Positions 7,864 through 18,000 of a DNA stretch of 64,000 nucleotides are shown one piece after another (position 1 is the first letter of the stretch; each line of letters starts with the position of its first letter). The position numbers were made by a program, and so were the translations under genes. Location of the stretch: NCBI RefSeq assembly GCF_033955345.1, contig NZ_CP138332.1, positions 1,240,001 to 1,304,000 on the forward strand. The letters run 5' to 3'. A model generated the notes under the pieces. That model was not told the DNA's origin, searched no databases, and saw only the letters and a list, made by a program, of their open reading frames with translations. The stretch comes from Sphingobacterium bambusae (GTDB taxonomy: Bacteria > Bacteroidota > Bacteroidia > Sphingobacteriales > Sphingobacteriaceae).

Positions 7864-9111
7864 TTAATTGCTTTTCGCTAGTTGAATCTTGCTTAAGAAC
7901 TTGAGCTGTGCCTTATCCGTATAATCGTACTGGCTCACCCCGTTTTCCCCAATGACGATAAGCGATTTGGGAGCGACGATCACGTCTGTGCTGACCAAAT
8001 TTCCCAAGTTTTCCAACACATTATTGGCGACATTATGAACATCGGAAACCCTAAAACTCTTGAAACCAAAGGCTCCCTCGCAAAGGTAGAGCACATCATC
8101 TGCCAAACTTAAACCATGCGGGTTTTTCATGGGATATGATTTTACCAACCGCGGGTTAGCCAGATCTTTGATATCCACCACTTCCAATACATTTTGCGCA
8201 CCACCACAGGCCACACCGGTGCGCAGTGTTACGAAAGCATAATCGTCGTTCACGACCACCGGATCGCAGGCACGCATGTGTTGGTAATGGGAAACCCGTG
8301 CAGGCTCGCCCGGCGTGGTCACATCATAAATAAACATGCCCGTATTCGAACCGATAAACAAATGGTCTTTATAAGGAAAAATCGTCTCTATGCCCCAGCC
8401 CAGTTCAATATCTTTAACATAGGCAGGCTTACGTTTATCGCTTACCTGAAAAAGATGCAACTTGTAATGATCCACGGCGTAAAGATGCTCCTTGGACAGC
8501 GTAAACCGAGCCATAGAGCCCCCCTGCCCATAGTTACCACCCGCATTGGCATTATCATAAACCAAATACTCTTTTTGGATGTACGGCTTGTAAATATCTT
8601 CATCTTTGGAGCTGATGAGGGTATCCCGGTATCCGGAAACGACCATCATCTCGTCGGAACTCGCATTGGTGTAATCACGCTGATATAACGAAACAAAAAC
8701 GTCTTCATTTCTGTTGACCAAGGTCGGTTTTGCGGGATCGGACAGATCGAAGGTCAACAGATCAACATAGCTATCTACATACAGCATCCCCGCATTGATG
8801 GCCATATCTACATTTCCGGGCACCTTAAGGTATGTCACGGCAACAGGATTTTTAGGATCGGTATTATTGTAGATATGCACCCCTTTCATCGGTTCGTTGA
8901 TAAAGAGGTAATCTCCATAGACATATATCTTACCGGTAGATTCCAAGGGCTGGGGCAGCACCACCATCTGGTCGCCACTAAGCCGCAAGGCAGACATCGA
9001 TTCAAATTTGGGTAGTCGTACTTGATAGCTGCGTTCTGTAGTGACCTTATCGCAGCCATAAAACAGGAGCGTTGCCAGCAAAAGCAGCGAGATTTTCTTC
9101 AATAATTTCAT
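7864..9111 (-). CDS. LVIVD-repeat lipoprotein (beta-propeller-like)
   Basis: 415-residue lipoprotein with a signal peptide and lipobox L-L-F-Y-G-C (Cys about 20). The mature part has repeated units of the LVIVD type, for example V-H-I-Y-N-N-T-D-P-K-N-P-V, L-L-T-F-D-L-S-D-P-A-K-P-T-L-V, M-F-I-Y-D-V-T-T-P-G-E-P and L-E-V-V-D-I-K-D-L-A-N-P-R-L-V, each a strand-turn-strand motif, so a beta-propeller is expected. It probably binds a partner or ligand at the outer membrane; no enzymatic motif is seen. It is first in a two-gene operon with the barrel-like protein. A nested stem-loop lies just upstream of its start. Confidence 0.85.
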   Translation of the reverse strand: MKLLKKISLLLLATLLFYGCDKVTTERSYQVRLPKFESMSALRLSGDQMVVLPQPLESTGKIYVYGDYLFINEPMKGVHIYNNTDPKNPVAVTYLKVPGNVDMAINAGMLYVDSYVDLLTFDLSDPAKPTLVNRNEDVFVSLYQRDYTNASSDEMMVVSGYRDTLISSKDEDIYKPYIQKEYLVYDNANAGGNYGQGGSMARFTLSKEHLYAVDHYKLHLFQVSDKRKPAYVKDIELGWGIETIFPYKDHLFIGSNTGMFIYDVTTPGEPARVSHYQHMRACDPVVVNDDYAFVTLRTGVACGGAQNVLEVVDIKDLANPRLVKSYPMKNPHGLSLADDVLYLCEGAFGFKSFRVSDVHNVANNVLENLGNLVSTDVIVAPKSLIVIGENGVSQYDYTDKAQLKFLSKIQLAKSN

Positions 9112-9119
9112 AATTTAAT

Positions 9120-9157
9120 AGCGTTTATTCCTAAAACGGATATACCGTCAAAACGCT
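9120..9157 (-). other. Nested stem-loop between the S9 peptidase and LVIVD genes
   Basis: Inverted repeat AGCGTTT (9120-9126) and AAACGCT (9151-9157) enclosing a smaller palindrome (ACGG-ATA-TACCGT). There is no T-run on either strand, so it may be a leader hairpin of the LVIVD operon or a weak or processed 3' end of another transcript. Confidence 0.35.
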
Positions 9158-9208
9158 ACATACCAAACCTTTATTTTCTCAAAAAAATCAACGAACCATG
9201 ATAAATGA

Positions 9209-11362
9209 TCACCTCTTGCGGTAACGATCAAAGAATTCATAGGTACGCAGCAGCTGATCAATGCGCTGCGCCGCATCGCCAGATCGTGTGATTTCATGAT
9301 CGGCACCCGGATGCCGCACATATTCCACCGGTCGCTCTAGCACCTTCAACTGTTTATAAAGAAAGTCACTTTGCACAGGCCCAGTTCTATTATCCTGCTC
9401 GCCATGAAAGATGAGCAAGGGCGTTTTGATCTGTTGCACATAGGTGGTAGGCGATTGCTTATGCAGCAGTTCGGCCATCCCCTCTTCCCAAGGAAATCCG
9501 CCAAAATAGCGTTTCAGCATGGGCCATACGTTGCCGCTTCCAAAAAACACATACAAATCATAGACCCCTCGTTGGCTAGACGCGGCGCGAAAGCGTTGGT
9601 CGTGCGCCAGGAGCCAAGTGGTAAGATATGCACCATAGGAGCCTCCCGTGACATATAGCTGCGTGCTGTCTATCCAGCCGGTTGCTACACTGCGATCTAC
9701 CGCCTCCAGCACATCCCGCGCAGGGCCAGCCCCCCAGTCTTTGAAATTGGCCTTTAAAAATGCTTCCCCATATCCGCTGGATCCACGTGGGTTGCTAAAG
9801 AGCACGGCATAACCGCGCGATCGAAAGTATTGGTATTCATGCCACATACTCGCATCGGCGGGGCCAAACATGGAGGCAGGGCCACCATGGATCTCGACCA
9901 GCAATGGGTACTGTTTACCTGCTTCATAGCCGGCAGGCTTTAAAAGCCAATAGTCGACCTCCAAGCCCAGCTCATTGCGTAAGGTATGTTTTTCGGGTAT
10001 GCCCACATCTCGGCCGGATAGCCAAGACGCATGCAGGTCGGTTAACGCTTTCTCTTTTTGAAAATCTAGGTTGCCCACATACAGTTCAGCGGGATTGCTG
10101 AAAGTCGTCTTGCTAAAAATTGTTTTTCCTGCGCCAACCCAATAATCGCCAATACCGACATCCTCGGATGTTAGTTCGGTGGCTTTTGCGGATCGAATCC
10201 CAAAGCGATATACTGCTCGCCCGCCATGGCTTGCAGCGATAAAATAGAGGAATTTTCCATCGGGCGCAAACTGCACTTGACTAAGCGCCCTATCAAACAC
10301 GATGGGCTGCGCCTGCCATTGTTTACTGTCATAAAGGATCAATTCTCCTATGGTTAAGGAGTTTTGTTTTCCTTTCGAAACGGCGATATATTGCCCTGAT
10401 GGGGATACGGCTGCTACTTGATAGCGGTGTATGCCATCCCCTACTAGACGTCGTGTTTCATTGGTAGACCGATCCCATAGGAAAATATTGGTTGACGACA
10501 CCCGATCGGGATGGGCCGTGCTGTCACTTTCTACGGTAAAGAGCAGTTTCTGTTCCGTGAGAAATTCGGCGCCCGAATAGGTTCGAAATCCTTTGCTGAC
10601 GGCAACTGGCTTTTGCCCTTTAGCAAGATCCAGCAAATACCAATGGGTAAAACGCAACTCGCCCGTTGTGGAGTTTTCCGTTTGAAACTGTAGCTTATTG
10701 GTGAGCATGGCGATACCCTTTTCTTCATTTCGCAAAAGATAGGCCCTTACTTCGTCGCGGTTGCCATCGGCATTGGGCTTCGCCGTATTTCGGCGCAAGG
10801 AGGTCCGCGCATCGTCTCCCGGTTTTTCTACAGACCAATCGGGCAACAATCCTTCCGGATTGAACGTGCTGTCGGCCAACAACTCGCGAAGGGTGAAGGT
10901 CTGCGACAACAACACTTTTGATCCATCCGGACTAAAGCGAACCTGTCCTAAGCCTTTTGCCAAATCGGTCACCTGCACCGCGGCTGTCCCGTCATCTGGG
11001 TAGGTAAACAATTGGTTCTGCTTTTTATCGTCTTTTCCTACCGTCCATCGGCGTCCGTCCGCGCCATACAGTACCTGACTGATCTGCCTTTTCTCGTCGA
11101 TACGCTCGGCGGGCTTATCAGAAAGGAGGCTCTTTACAAACCAAGTTGTCTTGTACCGATACCCGCCTTGCTTACTGGTATCGGCGGCTACTGCGCGAAC
11201 AGCGTAGGCAAGCTCCTCCCCGTTTGGTTTCACGTGCACACTGCTGATTTGCTGAATCCGCGTGAGATCCGTCACTTGAATGAGGCTATCCCCTTTTTGG
11301 GCATAAGCCGAAAAGCTGGCCAGCGTTCCTAAAAAAAGTATGTGGATAAAGTTTATCTTCAT
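9209..11362 (-). CDS. S9-family (prolyl oligopeptidase-type) peptidase
   Basis: 717 residues with a signal peptide (about 1-21), so exported. The N-terminal half (about 30-430) is a WD40-like propeller with repeated F-x-P-D-G-K/S units (Q-V-R-F-S-P-D-G-S-K-V-L-L, V-Q-F-A-P-D-G-K-F-L-Y-F). The C-terminal alpha/beta hydrolase carries the nucleophile Ser in G-G-S-Y-G-A-Y (about 574), Asp in G-E-Q-D-N-R-T-G-P (about 655) and His in G-A-D-H-E-I (about 687), so the triad is complete. Such enzymes cleave short peptides, often as dipeptidyl or acylaminoacyl peptidases. It ends a SusC-SusD-carboxypeptidase-S9 gene row, with 1 bp between it and the upstream gene; that context suggests it degrades peptides imported by the SusCD pair. 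Confidence 0.92.
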   Translation of the reverse strand: MKINFIHILFLGTLASFSAYAQKGDSLIQVTDLTRIQQISSVHVKPNGEELAYAVRAVAADTSKQGGYRYKTTWFVKSLLSDKPAERIDEKRQISQVLYGADGRRWTVGKDDKKQNQLFTYPDDGTAAVQVTDLAKGLGQVRFSPDGSKVLLSQTFTLRELLADSTFNPEGLLPDWSVEKPGDDARTSLRRNTAKPNADGNRDEVRAYLLRNEEKGIAMLTNKLQFQTENSTTGELRFTHWYLLDLAKGQKPVAVSKGFRTYSGAEFLTEQKLLFTVESDSTAHPDRVSSTNIFLWDRSTNETRRLVGDGIHRYQVAAVSPSGQYIAVSKGKQNSLTIGELILYDSKQWQAQPIVFDRALSQVQFAPDGKFLYFIAASHGGRAVYRFGIRSAKATELTSEDVGIGDYWVGAGKTIFSKTTFSNPAELYVGNLDFQKEKALTDLHASWLSGRDVGIPEKHTLRNELGLEVDYWLLKPAGYEAGKQYPLLVEIHGGPASMFGPADASMWHEYQYFRSRGYAVLFSNPRGSSGYGEAFLKANFKDWGAGPARDVLEAVDRSVATGWIDSTQLYVTGGSYGAYLTTWLLAHDQRFRAASSQRGVYDLYVFFGSGNVWPMLKRYFGGFPWEEGMAELLHKQSPTTYVQQIKTPLLIFHGEQDNRTGPVQSDFLYKQLKVLERPVEYVRHPGADHEITRSGDAAQRIDQLLRTYEFFDRYRKR

Positions 11363-11363
11363 A

Positions 11364-13559
11364 TCAATCTATCGTATCGCTTTCGTTAAGTTTCTCGATC
11401 AAGTGTTTTGCCGACAAATTGGCTTTCTGTGTTATGAATTGCCGATCGGTATCATCCCCAATTTCATAAACAAGCGATTCTGCCTGGTAGTTTTTATAAA
11501 AATAGCTATAAGCCGTATATGTTGGACCCTCGAAATAGAGCGGCTTGACCAAGGGCTCATAGCCCGGGATTACCTCTTTTAAGCTGGAAATCCAGTTAGG
11601 TACAAACTGTGCGATGCGCGTGGGCAAGTTGGGATCAATGGTATAGAAAATATCGCTGCCCGTAGAATGAAAGTCGATAGCAAAGTAGAGCTCGCGCCCC
11701 TTATCCTTGACTTCTTTCGCAATATAATCGCGGATAGCACGACTCTCTGGTTGCTTAAAGGCATCCCAATCACGATTGAGATCGACGCCATTTGCATTCG
11801 TCCGCCAATGACCGAGGTCAACACCATCAGGGTTGGCCACCGGAATAAAATAGATGTAATAATCATCCCGAAAAGCTTTCGCATCGGCGGCATCGCTCAG
11901 CAAATATTCCACAAAACTGGCGTAAGCATAATGTCCGGTGATCTCGGGTGGATGTTGCCGCCCCATTACCAGCAAGCGCTTCTTGCTGGCCGCATTTCCA
12001 GCGCCATATACATACAGCGGTTTTCCCAGTGCCGTTTTACCGGCCTCCTCCTTCCGTAAGGGCACCTGTTTATTTACCTGCTCGATCCACGTGTACACGG
12101 CATGGGTAGGAATATTGGGCTGCGCAGACAGCCAGGTTTTTCCTTTGGAAACCGGCAGGCTAAACCGCGCCGATTTTGCACCATCCTCTTCCACAAGCTG
12201 CACGGATGCTAGGCCCTGCCAGTTTATTCCATCTGAACTAACTTTCGGATTATACCGATGTCTAAATCCGCTAGCATAGTCCAGCTGTATCTGTACCAGC
12301 GTATCTTTATTGGACCATACCTGAAAACCATACCAAGGACTTTGGTTTATCGGTGTTTTCTCTGGTGTCACCAAGACATGGTATACACCATCGCTTGTTT
12401 TCTGAACGGCATTTAGCCGTGCACCATCATAGTCGTTGGTGAAAAACACGCGATTGTCGGGAGAAAACGTTCCCTTTTCCTGCTTTTCAATGGCTTGGGA
12501 TTCGGTAGACACGTAAGCGATGGGATCTTGTCCTTTAAAATCTTTCTTTAAGCCAGCAGCAACGCTTCTGTTGCTGTTTAAAAGACTATCCAAGACCTGC
12601 CCCAAACGTTCACCGCGCAGGTTTTTAGCGACTATTGTTCCTTGTTTGTCTACAAGAAAATTGGCCGGTATCGCCCGGACGGCATAATCTGCCGCAATTT
12701 CGCTATCCCAATATTTCAATTCGGAAACATGTGTCCAGGTCAGGTTGTCATCTTTGATTCCCTTTAACCAAGCCTCCTTGTTCTTGTCTAAAGAAACGGC
12801 GTAGATTGCGAAACCTTGATCCTTGTATTTGGCATAATTGGCAACAATATTGGGATTCTCCCGCCGACAAGGAGGACACCATGATGCCCAAAAATCAATC
12901 AGGGTGTATTTCCCCAGATGATTGTACAGCGCCTGTACGTTGCCTTCGGCATCTTGCGCTTCTATAGCCGGCGCTTTTTTGCCGATAGCGACCTTTCTTG
13001 TCACGGCGATAATCTCGCGCAGCGCTTTACTGTAGCGCGACTGTTGCTGCGCCTCGGAGAGAAGCGCCAAATTGGCTTCTAGCTGCTCGGGCGAAAGCCT
13101 GTAGGACCATTCCCGATAGAGCAGATAGCTGGACACGATCGAGCTTGGATGCGCCTGAATAAACTCCTTAATTGCAGGTTTATCTTGACTTTTGTAGGCC
13201 TGATACAGTTCTTGGCTGGGCGAACCCTCCACCTTTGTTCCTTTATTTTTATTGTCCAGATCAAAATCAACCTTATTGTTTCCTTCATCTAAGAAAACAT
13301 AGTATGGAATTTCATCTTTACTGCTCGACAATCCGTAGAGATCCGGTAACGTTTGCTTGCCTGAAAAGGAAAATTTTCCTTTTTTCACCTTCGCCGAATC
13401 AATAACGGTGAATATTTTGTTTTCAAAGCGATGCAAGTAGATGTATTCCGTTTTTCCCGTCAGTATACGTCCCTCCAGGGACAATGTTTGCTCTTGCGCT
13501 TTTAGAAGTCCGACACCTGCCAGTAATAGCAGGAAGCTTCCGGTTACAGTTCTTTTCAT
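11364..13559 (-). CDS. Thioredoxin-like/M14 zinc carboxypeptidase fusion
   Basis: 731-residue exported protein. After a signal peptide (about 1-21) comes a DUF4369-like beta domain (about 25-110), a helical linker, a TlpA-type thioredoxin domain (about 190-330) with the redox motif W-C-P-P-C (about 229) and the cis-Pro segment R-A-I-P-A-N-F, a beta-rich domain (about 350-500), then an M14 metallocarboxypeptidase domain. The M14 zinc ligands are visible: H-P-P-E (about 535-538) and D-F-H-S-T-G (about 630). The substrate Arg/Asn pair may be in G-V-D-L-N-R-D-W-D, and the catalytic Glu in L-V-Y-E-I-G-D-D. I know both halves as separate families; the fusion is unusual. It probably reduces disulfides in, and trims, peptides brought in by the SusCD pair encoded upstream. 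Confidence 0.88.
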   Translation of the reverse strand: MKRTVTGSFLLLLAGVGLLKAQEQTLSLEGRILTGKTEYIYLHRFENKIFTVIDSAKVKKGKFSFSGKQTLPDLYGLSSSKDEIPYYVFLDEGNNKVDFDLDNKNKGTKVEGSPSQELYQAYKSQDKPAIKEFIQAHPSSIVSSYLLYREWSYRLSPEQLEANLALLSEAQQQSRYSKALREIIAVTRKVAIGKKAPAIEAQDAEGNVQALYNHLGKYTLIDFWASWCPPCRRENPNIVANYAKYKDQGFAIYAVSLDKNKEAWLKGIKDDNLTWTHVSELKYWDSEIAADYAVRAIPANFLVDKQGTIVAKNLRGERLGQVLDSLLNSNRSVAAGLKKDFKGQDPIAYVSTESQAIEKQEKGTFSPDNRVFFTNDYDGARLNAVQKTSDGVYHVLVTPEKTPINQSPWYGFQVWSNKDTLVQIQLDYASGFRHRYNPKVSSDGINWQGLASVQLVEEDGAKSARFSLPVSKGKTWLSAQPNIPTHAVYTWIEQVNKQVPLRKEEAGKTALGKPLYVYGAGNAASKKRLLVMGRQHPPEITGHYAYASFVEYLLSDAADAKAFRDDYYIYFIPVANPDGVDLGHWRTNANGVDLNRDWDAFKQPESRAIRDYIAKEVKDKGRELYFAIDFHSTGSDIFYTIDPNLPTRIAQFVPNWISSLKEVIPGYEPLVKPLYFEGPTYTAYSYFYKNYQAESLVYEIGDDTDRQFITQKANLSAKHLIEKLNESDTID

Positions 13560-13571
13560 AGCTAATCGTCG

Positions 13572-15035
13572 TTAATTAAATAATTTATTGGTGGCCAGCT
13601 CGGTATTGGGTGCAGGAAAGATATAGTTCTGTGCGGTAATGGCAACGCTGGGTGTTTGAATATTGGCATCTCCTTTGGCAGGTAGCGCCTGCACATGGCG
13701 TAGCAAGTCGTGGCCACGAAAACCTTCGCCAAGCAGCTCTATCCGACGCTCCGTGGCCAATGCAGATAGCAGCCCTGGCCGCGTGGACAGTGCAGCTTCC
13801 GCAAAGGAATAAGCGGCATCGGAACGGGCATGAACGGCTTTCAACAAATTGGCTGACAACAACAGCTGATCTTGCTGCGCGGCAGCCTCTGCATAGTTCA
13901 ACAGCACTTCCGCATAGCGCACAACAGGGATATAGTCTACATAGGGTGAAGCCTTTGCATATTTTTTCAAATATTGCTTACCCGAGTTGGTAAAAAGCAG
14001 GTTTCTTCTGCTATCGCTAGTCGACCATTGGCTACTTGCCAAAATACCTGTGGGATTAAGGTAGTACTCCTTATTGACATTAAAAATATAGCCCAGTGCC
14101 GACTGTCCCGAGAGCGCGTCGGTAGCCGTCATCGGCATGCTAAAAATCGATTCATTGCTGCTGTAGTTCGTTCCGAAAATCGTTTGTATATCGGCTTGCA
14201 GCTCGTGGGCCACCCCCTGTTGTGCCTTGAACGGTGCCGCCGTTTGTGGCACCAGCTTTTTAGCCTCCTCGATCACCTTTGCGTAGTTGTTCAACGTTAA
14301 ATACACGCGCGTCTTTAAGGCCCTCGCTGTATTTTTGTGCGCCCGCGTGGTATTCAGCAGTGCGGTGCTGTAGCTTGCTGGCAAACCCAGCTCGGCGGCA
14401 TCTAGGTCACTGATAATCTGCGCATAGACCTCCGCGACAGTACTGCGCGCTAGATCGTTGTTGTTTGCATCCAGCTCGGCCTTCAAGCGAAGCGGCAAGC
14501 CGGGCGACGCTCCCTGGTCTTTGTTGTAGGGTTGGGAAAAAACAGTTACCAAGCTAAAGTAAGAGAGTGCGCGGAGTAGTTTAGCTTCGGCGATATAGGC
14601 CTGTGCCTGCTCCTCGGAAATCACGCTGCTCCCTGCCGATAGGCCTTCGATCAAGATGTTGGCCCTGTTGATTGTCGCATACGCTGCCGACCACAGGTTG
14701 TTGATATCGTTGGATCCCGAGCTGTAGGAGTTATTCCAACTTTCGTAGGCCGTATAGCTGTTGGCCGTTACGTTGATAAAATCTTCACCACGCACATCTT
14801 GGTAGAGTAAATAGCGGCCGCCATATAAGCTGGCGGATTTCAAACTTTTGTAGATTCCGTTCACCACGCCCTCTATACGGGCAGGTGTGTCGAAAACATT
14901 TTCGCCCGAAATAGAAGTCGTAGGTACGGGATATAGGCCGTTGTCGCTCTTACATCCTTGCGCTGTCAAGGCAAGGAGCAGTATACCCAAAATAGATTGG
15001 GTTATCTTTTTGTTGCTGTTATATAGAAATCTCAT
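13572..15035 (-). CDS. SusD/RagB-like lipoprotein (peptide operon)
   Basis: 487-residue RagB/SusD-family lipoprotein with lipobox A-L-T-A-Q-G-C (Cys about 28), the N-terminal signature F-D-T-P-A-R-I-E-G-V-V-N-G-I-Y, TPR-like helices including A-E-A-K-L-L-R-A-L-S-Y-F-S-L-V, and the C-terminal A-T-E-R-R-I-E-L-L-G-E-G-F-R-G-H-D-L-L-R block. It should act as the surface lid on the SusC encoded 12 bp upstream. Downstream genes encode exported peptidases, which points to peptides rather than glycans as the ligand; that is inference from context. Confidence 0.93.
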   Translation of the reverse strand: MRFLYNSNKKITQSILGILLLALTAQGCKSDNGLYPVPTTSISGENVFDTPARIEGVVNGIYKSLKSASLYGGRYLLYQDVRGEDFINVTANSYTAYESWNNSYSSGSNDINNLWSAAYATINRANILIEGLSAGSSVISEEQAQAYIAEAKLLRALSYFSLVTVFSQPYNKDQGASPGLPLRLKAELDANNNDLARSTVAEVYAQIISDLDAAELGLPASYSTALLNTTRAHKNTARALKTRVYLTLNNYAKVIEEAKKLVPQTAAPFKAQQGVAHELQADIQTIFGTNYSSNESIFSMPMTATDALSGQSALGYIFNVNKEYYLNPTGILASSQWSTSDSRRNLLFTNSGKQYLKKYAKASPYVDYIPVVRYAEVLLNYAEAAAQQDQLLLSANLLKAVHARSDAAYSFAEAALSTRPGLLSALATERRIELLGEGFRGHDLLRHVQALPAKGDANIQTPSVAITAQNYIFPAPNTELATNKLFN

Positions 15036-15047
15036 GGTTTACAGTAA

Positions 15048-18000
15048 TTAGAATGAAACATTAAGACCCGCGCTCCAGGTGCGCCCTTGACCGATAGAAT
15101 TCTTTTCGATACCGATGGATGTATTCGAATTTCCATTAGACGATGACTCTGGATCGGCACCGGAATAGTTGGTAAAGAGAAATAGATTAGATGCCTGTCC
15201 ATACACACGGATACTGGACAGACCGATGTTGCTCAATAGATTACCTCGGAAGGTGTAGCCCAGTGTCAGCTGCTGCAGACGCAAAAAGTCGGCTTTCTCC
15301 GCGTTTTGGTCAATTGAGAAACCTGATGATCCGTTGGAAATAACATCGTTGTAGACCAAGCGCGGCACATCCGTCACCTGCCCTGCAGCTGTCCAACGGT
15401 TCAATGCTTCGGTGGAGTTATTGTAGAAACGTTGGTCGAGCAAAGTTCCTCGTGTACCATTCATTACATTGTTGCCACCCGCAAAGGTGAAGTTGACCAC
15501 CGCATCGAAGCCTTTGTATTGGAAACTGTTGTTAAATCCGCCATACCATGTCGGCAATGCTGTTCCGAGCAGCTGATAATCGGACACGGTGATCGCGGCA
15601 GCTGTTGTTCCATCGAGGTAGGTCCAGTTGCTTTGCCCGGAAGGCACGGATGCGCTATATTGCACACGTTCGCCATCGCGATTGATGAAGATACGTTGGC
15701 CGTTTTCGGGATTAACACCATCTGTTACGGCTCCGTAAAGGCTGCCAACGGCATGGCCTACACGCGTCACATTATTGGCTTCTGTAGTGGTATGCGTGTA
15801 ACCAATGATATCCGCATTTCCATCGGCCAGAGCCGTCACTTCATTCTTTATCTTGGTGATATTAAAAGAAGCGTTCCAGGTGAAATGTTGTTTCTGCAGC
15901 ACATTTCCACTGAGCGCCAATTCAAGCCCTTGGTTGTACATACTGCCGATATTCTTGAAGATACTGTTGCCGGGAATACCTTTTGAGGGCGATTGCGGTG
16001 CACTGAGGATAAGTCCATTTACGTTGTTCTTGAAGTAGTCTACATCGACATGCAGACGGCTGTTGATCAGGTCGAAGCTTAGCCCCAAGTTTGTTTGCTG
16101 GGAAGTTTCCCAGCGCAATTCCCGGTTGCCCGCCTGCTCAATGCCCCAAGTGGGCACCGTGCCATACAGAGAAGAGCTATACAGCGTAAGCGATTCATAG
16201 GCCGACAAGTTTCCGTTGCCGACCTTACCCCAGCTACCGCGGAGACGGAGATCACCTAAGGCAGACGCTAAGTTGCTATTTTTATAAAAACCTTCCTCAA
16301 AAACGGACCATCCCAACGAGACACCGCCAAAGTCGCCATATTTATGTCCTGCACTCAGGGCCGAGTTGCCGTCGCGTCTAAAATTGCCGGTCAGGAAATA
16401 GCGTTTTCCATAATTGTAGGTGGCACGAAAAAATGTAGAACGGTAGAAGCGTTCGCTTACGCTACCTCCTGCACCGGAAATGGTGGTCCAACTGCCCTGA
16501 AAGTTCTCGAAAAATGGATCGGCGGCATTATTCTGGGAAGCGTTCCAAATATCGTTATCATATTTTTGGATGTCGTAGCCCAAGAGCAGCGACAGTTCAT
16601 GCTTTTGCGCAAAGGTTTGATCAAATGTCAAGCTGTTGGTGAAGTTCCAGTTGTTACGCAATGCGCTGCTGTTGCTGACAGAGCCGCCATTGGTATAACC
16701 AGAGGATCCCAAATTAGGACTTAGATAGGTCTTTGTGGTCGAAAGGTTCCGGTCCAGGGCATAGGTGCTATTAAATTTTAAGTTCTTTAACAGTTGTACG
16801 CTGGCGTGGATATTACCGAGAATATGGTCATTGCCGGTGGTATATTGGCTATAGGCAAAGAGCGCTTCCGGATTGTAGAGCGTATTGGTAAAAAGATTGG
16901 CACCAGAGCCCAACAAGCCGGTGCTGCTCAAGTTATAGCTACCATCTTCGTTATAGGCTGATACATTGGGCGGCAAAACCAAGGCTAGGCGCGCACCGCC
17001 GATCAGCAACAGTTGGCTGCTCGGCAGGGAGCCGGAGTTTTTAGCGTCGTTGAAGGTGTTGTTATAGTTCAAGTTGCTTCCTACGGAAAGCCAATCGTTC
17101 ACCTTGTGTTCTATATTGAACCGCAATCCCTTTCTATCGAAGGCGTTCTTAGCAAAAAAACCTTCTTGGTCGCTAAAGTTACCCGAGAGGTAGTATTGTG
17201 TGGATGCGTTCGCGCCACTGATAGATAGGCTATGGTTATGGCTGTAGCCGGTATGGTATACGTGGTCGTACCAGTTGGTTTCCACCAAAGCGCCATCAGC
17301 ATCATACTGCGGAAAAAACAAGGCGCGCGCCACGGCATCATTGTTTTCATTGCCACTCAATATTTTGGCATTCAGCACCGCTTCATTTTTTATTGCTATA
17401 TATTGCTCGGCGTTAAGCAGTTCGGGCAATCGCGTGGCGGTAACAGCCGAACCCCATACATCGTAGCTGACTTTCGCGCGCCCCTGTTTGCCCTTCTTTG
17501 TCGTAACGAGCAACACGCCACCTGCGGCACGCGAGCCGTAGATCGATGTCGATGCCGCATCTTTGAGCACATCGATGGATTCGATATCCGAGGGGTTGAT
17601 ATCTGCCAGCGGATTGTTAGCCACATTGGATGAACCGATATTGCCTGTATTTACGGGAATCCCGTCAATAACCACCAAGGGGTAGGAACTTAACGAAATA
17701 GAATTCAATCCGCGGATGCGGATGACGGGAGGATTATTTAATAAGCCATTCGGCAAAGAGATACTTACGCCGGCAGCCTTACCGGCCAGCGATTGGTCAA
17801 AGCTTTGCACGGGCGCATCCTTAATTGCTGCACTGCCGATGCTGGACGCGGCGCCCGTAAAATCACGACGCTTCTGCGTGCCATAGCCCACCACCAGCAC
17901 CTCTTCCAAGGCGTTATCGTCGGCAAACAAACGTACCGTATCGCCCTGCACGCGAATATCTGCGAGTTGTTCTTTGTAGCCAATGGAGGTAACCACCACC

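Noticed and set aside
15432..15986. 184-codon plus-strand ORF
   Set aside because: Lies wholly antisense inside the SusC coding sequence, shows no family signature, and is an ordinary shadow of a long gene.
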